Made by a program: the position numbers and the translations under genes. Under the pieces are notes generated by a model. It had not been told where the DNA came from. It did not search any database and saw nothing but the letters and a program-made list of their open reading frames with translations. From assembly GCF_000003195.3 (NCBI RefSeq), contig NC_012875.2, positions 17,430,398 to 17,494,397 on the forward strand: a DNA stretch of 64,000 nucleotides, written 5' to 3'. Origin of the DNA: Sorghum bicolor. Taxonomy: Eukaryota; Streptophyta; Magnoliopsida; Poales; Poaceae. This document shows positions 10,655-20,865 of the stretch, in pieces; position 1 is the first letter of the stretch; every line of letters starts with the position of its first letter.

Positions 10655-11578
10655 ACAAAAAGCAAGGCAAATTGGTCCAGTGGAAAAACCAAAATTTTCT
10701 GTGAGCTTTGGTGTCAGCAAATTGGGATCCGCAACTGTGTCAGGGGGGTCATGAATAAAACGGGGTGGAAGGACCTCCTCCAGAGACTAGATTTCTTCTT
10801 GCCACTGGGTTGCTCCATGACAGGGACTAGATTTCTAGTAAGCTTAGGCAGCTGAAGACCCAGTGGAAGTTTTGTAACACACTGCGGTCCGGCTCTGGCT
10901 TAGGTCGTTTGGAAGACGGTGTTGTCATTGCTATGGGAAAAACATACAAAGGTCAGTGCGTTCATTCCTACAAAGTTGTTGTCAGCAATATCCTTCATAC
11001 AACACTTCAACAGTACTACATTCATATTGCAGGGCCACTCTGATTTTAAGAAGTTCAAGAAAGGTTTACCTTCGTACTTGGATGAGATGGACATGATGTT
11101 CACTGGGAACACCGCAGACAGGATGTCGGCTTTTGTTCCGGCCAACAGTTCCCTATCGACCTCACTGAAAGCTGCAACGATGACGAGAGGGCAGATGACC
11201 CTTAGTGCCAGGTGACACCACCAAGCAATGGGACCAAGAGAACTAGCATCAACAACACCACAGCATGTAGCCCAAGCAAGAAGACTAAGAGTGTTGCAGT
11301 GCAGACCATGGACAACCAATTGCAGACCCACAATGACATCTTTCATGAAAAGGTTTCCATCATAAATTCCATGGTCGAGTACAAGAAGGACAAGGATGAC
11401 ATCGTGTAAGCAGTTACGAAGATAGCAATGGAGATGGGTGCCAGTGCCCAAACCAAAATATTGTTTGCTGGGCTGCACAACGTCATCCAAAACGAGAACG
11501 AAATGAAGTTCTTCCTCTTACTTGGCCATGACGAAAGAATTCTACTAATGGAGCGTGCAGCCGGGGTGGACAACTAGA
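10655..11578 (+). pseudogene. Harbinger ORF1, Myb/SANT-like DNA-binding protein
   Basis: After a possible acceptor at about 10650, the translation gives WSSGKTKIFCELWCQQIGI, then GWKDLLQRLDFF and a QLKTQWKFC segment. This is the arrangement of the plant Myb/SANT-like domain found in Harbinger ORF1 proteins. Further on come FKKFKKGLPSYLDEMDMMFT and a C-terminal part (11212-11578) ending GHDERILLMERAAGVDN before a stop. Several frame changes and stops interrupt it (for example near 10850 and 11215). In this family ORF1 binds the transposon ends and works with the DDE protein. Assignment rests on the motif pattern and on its position upstream of the transposase. Confidence 0.6.
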
Positions 11579-12214
11579 CCTCGTTTTTTCATTTGTGTTA
11601 TCTTCTGAAGTCGAACTATGTTTCATTAGTCACGAAATAAGTTTGTATGAACTAAGTGTGTGGTGTGTAATTTTCGAGTCTGAACTGTGTTTGTGATGTT
11701 TGATATTCAAACTATTTGTTTCCAGTTCACTTTGTGATGTGAGTTATTTGAACTGGCATGTGTCAGTGGAGTTAGTGTTGCATGGCATTGACATAAACTG
11801 TGAATGACGATTTAAACCAGTGCTTATTTCTGTACATAGGCAAATCTCATTTCACCTGCTGCCAAGAAATGGGTGGACAAAGGCGATGACTATTGGCGAC
11901 GCTTATTATATAAAAATAAATATCTTTTTATAAATAAAAATAAATAGAAAATAGGGCTTTGATCTAATCTTTCACGAGTTTTGGTATATATGCTATTTTC
12001 AGGTATGACACGTGGAAAAGTGCAAAAGATACAAGAAATGCGCAATGCAAGAATTCATATTTAGAAAAGATGCAAACCAACTCCAATAGAGAAAAGTCCA
12101 CAAAAGATGAACTGACACATGGTAAAATGCTTGGGCAAGCAACATGAATCCAAGAAAATTTTATTGAAAATCTTTGTAAAAAGGGTTGTCATCAATTACC
12201 AAAAAGAGAGAGAT
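11579..12214 (+). other. Harbinger spacer and Copia polypurine end
   Basis: No gene is recognised here. The first part is A/T-rich and probably Harbinger intergenic or intronic sequence. The end, about 12180-12214 (GTCATCAATTACCAAAAAG then GAGAGAGAT), matches the polypurine tract preceding a Copia 3' LTR. At least part of the segment is therefore retrotransposon internal sequence. The junction between the two could not be placed. Confidence 0.45.
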
Positions 12215-14126
12215 TGAAAGCCCTAGTTTGGTTTTGGATAATTGATGAAACCCTAGTACTAACCTCTATACTAAGTGTGTGTAGACTTAATGAGGTTGGT
12301 ACATGCCAAGTGATGGAGCAAGTGATGATCATGGTGATGATGGTGATGACCACAAGATGATCAAGTGCTCAACTTGGAAAAGAAGAAAGAGAAAAACAAA
12401 ACCCTATGGAGATCAAGGCAAAGGTATTGCTTAGGGTTTTGGCTTGGGTGATCAAGACACCATAGAGGGTGTGATCACATTTAGGATAGATAGCCATACT
12501 ATAAAGAGGGGAATTCTTTGGCTAAGCGGTTATCAAGTGCCACTAGGTGTCTTTGTTCATGTGCAGGCATTTAGAACCTAGTGAGCTAACTTAACTCCTT
12601 CGAAGAAAATGTTTGTGAAAATGCTAACACACGTGCACTTGTTGGTACACACTTTGTGGTGTTGGCACACTTTGAGAAGGGAGTTGAAGTTTGAAGGGTA
12701 GAGAGAGGATGGGTTCCTCTCTCCCTCCCGCCGAGCTTGCGAGGCGGGATTCGGCGCTTTTCGAGAAAATAAAGTGCATATTTTCTATTGCGCCGGTGGG
12801 AGTTTTGGAGAAGTCGCGGGAGTGTTTCTCACACCGGACGCTCTGCGCGGAGGCACCGAACGTTGGCCTTTAGCGTCCGGTGTGCTGTCGGGTGCAGCAG
12901 AGTGCACCGGACGCACCGGAGAGAGTCCGGTGCTCAGCGTCCGGTGTGCAGGCGGTTTGGCGACCCTCTCTGCGCATGAGTCCGGTGAGCACCGGACGCT
13001 TAGTGTGCGTCCGGTGACCCTGCAAGTTTGCGGAGCTCTCTGCGCACGGGTCCGGTGTGCACCGGACGCGTCCGGTGGAAACTTGCTCAGCGTCCGGTGC
13101 TCTGTAGGTTACCATTAGATTCTGACACGCGGCTGACGTTGGAGCACCGGACGCAGGTGTTGAGCATCCGGTGCCCCTTTAAGAGCGTCCGGTGACCCCG
13201 AGTTAGACCCAGTAAGAGAGCCAACGACTCTATTTGTTTGAGGGGTCTATAAATAGTTGTTGGCCGGCTTAGGGCTTACTCTCTTGGCATTCTAACATAC
13301 TTGACATCCTTGTGAGCCTAAGCAAACACCTCCCACTCATCTCCTTCATAGATTATACATCTTTGTGAGATTGGGAGTGATTCCAAGTGCATTTGCTTGA
13401 GTGATTGCATCTAGTGGCACTTGGGGATCGTTCTAGCTGCGGTTTTCTTGTTACTCTTGGTGGTTGCCGCCACCTAGACGGCTTGGAGCAGCGGAGGAGG
13501 ATTGGCACGAGTTGGTGATTGTTCGTGGCCATCTCCCGGTGATTGTGAGGGGTCTTGTACCTTCCCCGGCGGAGAGCCGAAAGGTAACTCTAGTAAATTG
13601 CTCGTGTCATTGAGCTACCTCACTTGTGGGTAGGTTTTTGTGGTGTCCTAGTGACGACGAGGTTCATGCTACACCTCTTAGCCACCGAACCACCAAGTGT
13701 TGGTCGACACAACGGGGACGTAGCGTGCCGGCAAGCACGTGAACCTCGGGAGAAAAATTGGTGTCTCATTTGTGTTTGATTGGCATTCTCCCGGTACTTG
13801 ATTGTTTATATTGGTGATTGGTTCATCCCCTACACGGCGGTATAAATTTCTCCTCCTATCTTTACTTACCGCAAACTAGTGTAATTAGTTAAGTTGCTTA
13901 GTTTACCTTGTGTAGCATAGTTCACTAGTGTAACTTGTAGAGACTTAGCTTTTGTGTGCATAGTGATTGTAGCAACTAGAATTGTTGGGTAGGTGGCTTG
14001 CAAACACCCCTTTAGAGCTAGAGCAAAAAGCTTCGCTTTGTTATTTACTAACTATTTGCTCTAGTGAGTTTGTAGAATTTTTAAATAGGCTATTCACCCC
14101 CCCTCTAGCCATATTAGCACCTTTCA
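12215..14126 (+). mobile_element. Copia (SIRE-like) LTR inside Harbinger
   Basis: A 1912-bp sequence starts TGAAAGCCC and ends CACCTTTCA, giving TGAAAG/CTTTCA ends typical of a retroviral-type LTR. It is preceded by a purine-rich tract and ends just after a CACCCCCCCTCTAGCC block near 14097, an arrangement common near the LTR ends of grass SIRE/Maximus-type elements. It contains the CACCGGAC inverted-repeat cluster (12831-13200). The right flank resumes directly in the Harbinger transposase gene. The left flank is retrotransposon internal sequence, and no matching TSD is seen, so this is a truncated insertion rather than a clean solo LTR. No protein is encoded. Confidence 0.65.
12831..13200. 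repeat. CACCGGAC inverted motif cluster
   Basis: Fourteen exact copies of CACCGGAC or its complement GTCCGGTG lie within 370 bp, mixed in both orientations. Some are fused into palindromes such as CACCGGACGCGTCCGGTG. Most are extended by GC to CACCGGACGC. The surrounding LTR lacks the motif. Confidence 0.9.
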
Positions 14127-15006
14127 CCATGTTCAATAGAGTTTTGAATTCCCTAGTGATGCTAGCAGCAGACATTATTAAGCTTGTGGACCCACAATTC
14201 ACAAGATTCATCCTAGACTTGAGCAACCTAGGTTTTATCCCTACTTCAAGGACTGCATAGGTGCTATAGATGGCACCCATGTTCCTTGCATGGTGCCTCA
14301 AGAAAAGTTTGTGCAGCACCTGTGCCGAAAGGGGATGACCACACAAAATGTCATGGCTGCGTGTGACTTTGACATGTGGTTCACTTTTGTTATTTCTGGA
14401 TGGCCTGGGTCTGCACATGACATGACAGTGTTCAAGGATGCAATATCAAGGTTCAGGGATCTATTTCCACACCCTCCTACAGGTATGTAGATATAGTGTT
14501 GTTGATGGTTTTGTTGTTGGTTCTCTAGTAGAGGCTAATCTAAGATTCATTTGTCTAGAGAAGTATTATCTGGTGGACTCCGGCTATGCTAACCGGCTGG
14601 GGTATCTAGCTCCGTACAAGGGGACAAAGTATCATCTGCAGGAGTACTAAGAGGGACCTCAGCCTAAAGGTAAAGAGGAAACCTTCAATTATGCACATTG
14701 GAGCCTTAGGAATGTCATAGAAAGGGCTTTTAGAGTGCTAAAAATGAAGTGGCGGATGTTACGAGAAATCCCTAGTTACTCAAGTGACAAACAAAGCTGA
14801 ATCATAGTAGCATGTTGTGCTTTACATAATTTCATAAGGACAAGTGGCATACAGGATAGACACTTTGCTAGGTGTGACCGTGATAAGAACTTTGTGCCAG
14901 AAGAAGCATATGAGGATCAGCCAGAAGGGGAGGTAGTGGAAGATGACTCGCAGCTCATGAATGCATTTCGTGAGTCCATTGCGTATGCTTTGGTTCATCA
15001 TTCTTG
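14127..15006 (+). pseudogene. Harbinger DDE transposase (broken)
   Basis: The visible protein begins with FNRVLNSLVMLAADIIKLV, the helical region before the nuclease. It continues with FKDCIGAIDGTHVPCMVP (first Asp at 14269-14271), QNVMAACDFDMWFTFV and SGWPGSAHDMTVFKDA (second Asp at 14419-14421), and NVIERAFRVLKMKWRML (Glu at 14720-14722). These give the DDE triad of the Harbinger nuclease. An intron is likely at about 14483-14559 (GTATGT...CTAG), joining PHPPT to EKYYLVDSGYANRLGY. A TAA at 14648-14650 and a TGA near 14798 break the frame, and a frame change occurs near 14230. The N-terminal part is missing, replaced by the Copia LTR. The protein would have cut and pasted this element and related MITEs. 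Confidence 0.85.
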
Positions 15007-15417
15007 AAATTTTCTTGTGTTAAAGAATTGGTGTTCTATTGTAACAGTTTTATTTGATGTGTGTGTATTTGAGAACATTTTTGGCGACGATTAAAGGTGA
15101 TTCATTGTTGTAAACATTAGAAGATATGGCACTGTGTAGAGTATGTGCTAAATTGGTGTTTATATTGTAACTGTTTTGTGTCATGTATGTGTATGCAGCT
15201 GCTATAGTTTTGGTGTTTGTTGATTGTATGTAGTTTCCTATGAGGTATGCGCATGTGCATGGAGGTGTTTGCATGGGAAGCATTGAATGCTAACCCAAAA
15301 TTTATTAGCAACTGCACAGCACAATGCAAAAATTTTAGGATGGCAGGTTTTGACCCTAAAACCTAACATGGCAGCTTTTTGGGCAAACCCAAATTTTTTT
15401 GCAAACTAAACAAGGCC
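15007..15417 (+). other. Harbinger 3' untranslated region and right TIR
   Basis: T-rich non-coding sequence follows the last transposase codons (a TGA after LVHHS). It leads into the inverted terminal repeat ending GCAAACTAAACAAGGCC at 15417. No other gene is seen. Confidence 0.7.
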
Positions 15418-15420
15418 TAA

Positions 15421-15594
15421 TAAAAATAGTCAACAGTGTAAAATTTCTTCACGCGACAACAAATTTTGTGTTGTCGTCCTGCCATCCTCGTGTGATCCCT
15501 GCGCTAACATGTGGGCCTGCGTAGACGTGCTCGCAACACCCCTCACCTCCCCCATCCCGCGTCCTCTATTAGGGTTTGGCTGCCACCATGGAAC
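15421..15594. other. Spacer that once flanked the MTPC4-like gene
   Basis: This 174-bp segment lies between Harbinger and a probable Copia LTR and has no repeat signature. It should be the original upstream flank of the MTPC4-like gene before the MITE and Harbinger insertions. Near its end it contains a plus-strand ATG in strong context (GCTGCCACCATGGAAC, 15580-15595). I cannot tell whether a divergent gene started there. Confidence 0.4.
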
Positions 15595-16242
15595 TGTTGG
15601 AAATAAAAACAATTTAGTAATGCATAGATTAATTTCGACAACAAGAGAAAGACTAACAATATGTATCACAAATATATGAATCAAAACTAACACTACGATC
15701 TAAGACAAATTCACTGGATCTAGTGCTAGCAACAGAAATGATATGAGACCGAACAACAAAGAAAAGATAGACATTCTTACAATGGGATTGTCGGCATGAC
15801 GGAAGAAGAAGACTGTTGACGGAGATCAGCGAACACCGGGCGTAGAGGGAAGAAGACGTCCAACGAGCAGTCGCGACGGCGCTCCCAAAAACCTGATACG
15901 CCCCTACCCGAGCAGGGACGTGAGGATACGAAGGCTTCAGAGCCTGCTCTCCCAACACCGATGGCACGTCGGCGACGGGATGGGGAAGACAACAGTAGCG
16001 CAGTAATGTGGTGAGGAAGAGATGAATCTCTCGGTACTAAGGACGATGTCTCGCCCCATATTTATACATGCATCGCACGCAGCTAAGGAAAGTAATTAGC
16101 CGCTCAATCAATCACAGTATTATGGAAATTACCTGTTCTTTACACACTTGCCATAATACGAGAATAATTGCTTACCAAATAGGCCAGTGTAATTTCCTTC
16201 ATGCATGCAAAAATTTTTAAGTAGCAAAAGAAAGCCGCGCAC
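15595..16242 (-). mobile_element. Probable Copia LTR, minus orientation
   Basis: The segment starts TGTTGGAAATAAAAAC on the plus strand, which read in reverse is a copia-type LTR end (...TATTTCCAACA). On the minus strand a TATAAATA box lies near 16060, followed by a GC-rich leader-like stretch. At 16242 the sequence is interrupted by element A, so the other end lies outside the window and the LTR identity is provisional. Confidence 0.4.
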
Positions 16243-16958
16243 TGTTGGTGCAAAAGTGGATCTGCAAACACAAAGGGCTAATACCCGATTCAAACGTTAA
16301 GGCATGCCAGCCGATTTGACCTTACTATCGGCAAAGGTGATAACTTGAACACTTTGGTCCCGACAATAGCGATGCGCCCGGATGCCACGGCCAAGAGGTA
16401 TTCACGCGGAACTCGAGAATACGCCGAGCTTAAGTCAACGAACTCTTAAGAACTCGTAATAAAAAGGAAAATATGACGAAGTCGTCGAAAAAGTAGATGC
16501 TGGAATATGAGTAAAAACTTGTGTTTGATTGATTGATAGATATCTCATTACAAGGCCCTAGGGTCTACATTTATACCCTGCTCAAAGAGCTACAATCAGA
16601 CACGACTAGGACTCGAATTCCAATTTAAACAAAATCCGTATACAAAATGATTTTAAATAACTAAGGAAAACATAGAACCACCCCCTCATAACCGACTGGG
16701 ACACCGCCACAGATCAATTGGCAACCTCCACGCTTCCCTTTAGAGTCATCGGCAGTCTTCCTGTTATGGCCATCGGCAAACACCAATATTGATCATCGGC
16801 AAGAACACGTCACCACCTCTGGACTTAGTCATATTCAATCGTCTCTTCATCGGCAACTATCCTCATCGGCAACTCTTCTGCAGGCTAGTTACCGTTGCTC
16901 CACCTGCCGATCTATACTCTACTGGTCTCTGGGTACGTGTCCAAAAACGGTGTCAACA
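16243..16958 (-). repeat. 3' LTR of element A
   Basis: A 716-bp LTR starts TGTTGGTGCAAAAGTGG and ends GGTGTCAACA on the plus strand (TGTTGACACC... on the coding strand). The outer TSD copy would be CGCAC at 16238-16242; its partner is outside the window. It contains eight copies of ATCGGC or GCCGAT. Confidence 0.8.
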
Positions 16959-16970
16959 CATACCCCCCAA
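16959..16970 (-). promoter_or_regulatory. Polypurine tract of element A
   Basis: On the minus strand the sequence is TTGGGGGGTATG, lying directly against the LTR start TGTTGACACC. Such a tract primes plus-strand DNA synthesis, and its side fixes the minus orientation of the element. Confidence 0.8.
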
Positions 16971-17352
16971 TTTCGGAGTATGAAATCATTAATGCTCTGA
17001 AATTCTCTGCAGTAATGATGCCTTTCCGCAATTAATTCTCCCAATTTGGTAACCAACCGTTTAAATCTGAACAACCTTGGCCCCTGCAGGTTCCTCGAAT
17101 TCCTCAACCTTCCGAACCGGATCTCTCCACTTTATGCGCCCATCGGCAATATTACCGTTAGAGGGAACTGCCGATGGACCGACCAAGAAATCCCGCACAG
17201 TAAAATATCTCCAGATCATGACCGCTTCCTGTCAAATCACCTGCGCAATCCCTTGATTACCGTGCGAACAGTTACCATATCCACCTAAGTATCCTCGGAT
17301 TTCACGGATACGGCGGAGAGATAAGTCAAATTTGCCCTTGCCCGTTTTGTCC

Positions 17353-17360
17353 TATAAATA
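17353..17360 (+). promoter_or_regulatory. TATA box of the antisense gene in A
   Basis: TATAAATA lies 150 bp upstream of the ATG at 17510, in plus orientation and preceded by C-rich sequence. It is a plausible promoter for the antisense gene, separate from the LTR promoter of element A. Confidence 0.55.
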
Positions 17361-17509
17361 CTTCATTCTCGGGTACTCCTTCTCCATCGCATCATTCTAT
17401 AGCCCCAACTCTGCTTTCCTGGCGGCGGCACTGTTCAAGAGCTCCAAGAACTCCAACAAGAACTTCCTCCAACAACTCCCAAGTTTTCGATCTTCTCCCC
17501 TGCGAGGAG

Positions 17510-20500
17510 ATGGCCATCAACTTCGTCGTTCCTGAGGTCAGCGTACTGCCCTTTTTCCTGTACTTTTACTGTACCCCTATTCATCCGCAATCTGTCTTAC
17601 CGAATCCTTTTTCTTTTTGTTCTTCTTTTCGCTCCCAAAAATTTCTAGGATTTGGCCGATAAGATCGTTATTCCTACCGATCAACCCCATCTTCAATGCC
17701 TTGGTCCACTAGGAAACTTGGATCCCACCGATCTTATAAATGCGGAGACAAACAGAATCCCTTTTAGAGCCGAGAATTTTTCTTTAGATCTATGGAAGGA
17801 TGCTTTCCGTTCCTGGCCCAGTCCTACCAAGGGATGGAAGGATTGGTTCCTGAGAGTCAGTAACTCAAATGAGGTCCAATGGGGTGAACGGAAACATGAT
17901 CAGTGCATTAGATTGTCTCTTGCCAATATGGAGAGAAATGAGTCACTACTGATAGCTGCCTCATACTTTTGGTCAGACACACTCAATGCTTTTGTGTTTG
18001 GCCATGGCCCTGCTTCTCCTACACTTGCCGATGTGCTTATGCTCATCGGCTTAGATGTATCCAGTGCCGATACCACCCATCTGTTTGATACCAAACCCAG
18101 TGCTAAGGTGGAAACTCGTTCTATCGGCGGTTGGTCAGGGTACATCCAGAAGTACCGAAGAACAGGCCCTGTCAATGTAAAGGAACATACCACCTTTCTG
18201 AACATGTGGCTGGATAAATTCGTATTCTGTGGCCGATCGGCAGGACCAACTTCGGTTTACTTATCGGCAGCAGAAAGATTAGCCAATGGCGGCCGATTTC
18301 CTCTTGGCCGATACTTGCTTGGTTCGGCCTATCACCTCCTCCACCAGGTAGCCCAGAAACCACTGCTTGGTCAACCCATCGGCAACTTAGGGGTCCCTGG
18401 TGGTTCATCAATATGTGGCTTAGTCTTCACATGCACAAGCGCCTTGAGTTCGACCTCTTTGCACAACGCTTCCCTAGGGATATAGCCGAGGATTATGAAC
18501 TGGATGAAGAAGAATCGGCAACTCGTTCCCCTCTGAACTTTGGCGAAGCCGTCATAGTTTTGCCTGGCACAGGTGGCAACGCAGACCAGGTTAGCCGATT
18601 CTTCCAAACTCTGTATGAGGGTTTGACCAGGGAACAGCGGGCATGGATGCCCTATGAAGACCCAGACACCAGATTCCCTCTGACTTTCCACCCCTTCAAT
18701 GATGCTCTCAACAAGGATCGTGAGGTGATGATGGCAATTATCACTCCTAGAGCTATACCGGTGAACTTCTTTGGCAGTGGGAAAGCTTCTAATCTGACTT
18801 ATGAGTTCTACAATCCATCGGCACTAGCTCATCAACTGGCTTTCGGCCAACTGCCGATTGCACTTTGCTACGCCGATGTGATAAAGCCGAGGGAGATTAT
18901 CACCAGCCATCTGGAATGGATCAGGGTAGCCCAACTTCCACCAAACGCCGATACAGATGTAGATCTATCGGCTTGGATCCCAGCTCTCTTCATCACTCAG
19001 GCATACAAACAGTGGTGGGAAGAATGGAAAGAGCACCTGTTCTGCAGATCGGCTCTTACATACCGTGGCATGATCGACCCTCAATACAAAGTCCCCGACA
19101 ACACTGTAAGTACTTCTAAACCAATGTTTCAATCCTTTCACTCTTACTTCCATCGGTAACTCACTTTCTGTGTTGTATTACAGGTTGATAATACGCCACC
19201 ACTAGTCAGCAGGAGTGGCAGGCCGATTGAACTCCTTCCATCGGACCCAATTTCTTTGATCGGCAACAACGCTCCAACCCTGGCTGCTATAATGCATCGG
19301 GGTGTACGCCTCAAGAAAGTCACTACCAAACGAACGAGAACATCCCCATCAGTGGCTGCCACTGCCCTCGCACAAGCCTTCAAGGAAAATTCTCGAGTCC
19401 TTCAACTTATACCGATTCCATTCTTATACTTATTACACTTGTACTCATAATTTTCTCACTGTTGTATCAGCACACCGGTACATCGGCAAAGACCAGAAGT
19501 ACGACTGCCGATGCCCCCCAGTCCAGTCAACCGAAGAGAAAAGGTTCCAAGAGTACCAGATTACAAGCAAAGCGCCAGAGAACAGCAACGCCTTCTCCTC
19601 CCCCAGTATCTCCGATTCCAGTAGAATCATCCCCTTCTCCTCTAGAAGCCCAGATACAAACAGCACCGTCTCCTCTTCAACCACAAGAAGAAACCCAAAC
19701 AGAAGAACCCCAGCCAAAAGAACCTCAGCCAGAAGAACCTCAGCCAGAAGAAACGTCGGCTGATGTACGCGAGCAAACTGCCGATCCAGCAAGCCTAATC
19801 ATAGCATCGGTAGTTTCCTCGATTCAGACCAGTACTGCACCTCCTCAAGGTAACATACTTTTTAGTTATTGCCGATGAACTTACTTTTTCCAATTTGTAA
19901 TTACCTCTGTTAATCTTTCAGCTGACGTAGTCTCATCGGCAATCCCAGCCGATCAACCTGTGGTTCCATCGGCTTCAACTAGTCAGAGGCGAGAGATAGC
20001 TCTGAAGCAAGTAAGTTACCCGATCCTTATTTTTATTGTTATCAGTACTTGACCATAAAAATAACTTATTCTGTCTTCTTTTCTAGGAACAAGATTCTCC
20101 CGACAGCCTGTTCTCCTTCGCCATCGAGATCTCTGAGGATGAAGGAGAGGAAGCAAGTTCTTCTCGAGCAGTTGGAATCTCATCGGCAGAGATTAGAGAA
20201 AAGCTGGCAGATCTGTCAGCCCTTCTCCATCAAGATACAGCACAATTGGTCGATGACTCTTATTCAGTCAAAGTTCTAGAGAGTCGTCAGCTGCAGTATC
20301 AAAAGGCTGCCCAGCGTCTTGCCGATAGAGCTGCTCACGCCCAGCTTTCAGAGGAGATGATGAAAGTGAAGCTCCTTGCCGATGAGAAGCATAAGAGCAT
20401 CGACATTCTGAAATCCTCAGGAGATGTACTAAAGCAAAAGATCTCTGATCTATCGGCGAGAAGGGAAGCTCTGTTGGCTGAACTCAGACAAGTGGAAGAG

Positions 20501-20707
20501 GCTCTGTCCCAAGCTCAACAGGAAGAAAGCAAACTGCCTAAAGCAATCAAGACTCTTGAACAAGAGCGAAACATCCAGGCCCGTAAAGCACTGCAGATGA
20601 AGAAGAAATTGAAGCCAGTGGAAGGCTCTGCCGATGATGACGTGAAGGAGATAGAAGAAGCCAACCAGATCCGTCTGCGCGCCATATCGACGATTCAGGC
20701 TCTTTAA
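17510..20707 (+). pseudogene. Antisense plant-mobile-domain gene of element A
   Basis: Six exons can be read on the plus strand: 17510-17536, 17649-19105, 19184 to about 19384, 19471-19849, 19922-20010 and 20087-20707, most with GT/AG borders. Exon 2 encodes a plant mobile domain (aminotransferase-like family), with FSLDLWKDAFRSWPSPTKGW, LADVLMLIGLDV, PWWFINMWLSLHMHKRLEFD and WWEEWKEHLF. Exon 4 is Pro/Glu/Ser-rich with repeated EEPQP units. Exon 6 is a coiled coil of about 150 residues. Two defects are visible: a frameshift near 18390, and a donor at 19385 reading GA instead of GT. Mobile-domain proteins are found in plant silencing factors and inside transposons. Extra antisense ORFs of this kind are known in Tat elements, but their function is unknown. 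The gene is tail-to-tail with pol, 158 bp apart. Confidence 0.8.
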
Positions 20708-20865
20708 AACATGTAAATTCTTCATCCGCAGCGTGCTTTGTTTCTTTCTTCTAATCATTTTGGTCCAGCCGATAGGACTGTTATCGGCATCCTTTTAAAA
20801 CATTAAGTCCGGCCCCAGATATGCTTTTAATTCAGCTGATAGGAATGTTATCGGCACTTAAACTT

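Larger units (their letters stand above)
9616..15417 (+). mobile_element. PIF/Harbinger DNA transposon
   Basis: The 5802-bp element is bounded by TAA on both sides (9613-9615 and 15418-15420), the TSD type of PIF/Harbinger. The ends form an inverted repeat of about 30 bp: GGCCTCGTTCAGTTTGC at the left and GCAAACTAAACAAGGCC at the right. It encodes the two expected proteins on the plus strand: a Myb/SANT-like ORF1 (about 10.6-11.6 kb) and a DDE transposase (14.1-15.0 kb). A Copia LTR (12215-14126) is embedded between them. Both genes contain stops, so the element is not expected to move by itself. The TIR family is that of the Tourist MITE in the neighbouring gene's intron. Confidence 0.9.

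Noticed and set aside
12690..13118. ORFs over the CACCGGAC cluster
   Set aside because: They come from the repeated GC motif, are not conserved in form and lie inside an LTR.
19445..19792. Minus-strand ORF with LLAEVLLAEVLLAGVLL repeats
   Set aside because: It is the reverse reading of the EEPQP-repeat exon of the antisense mobile-domain gene.
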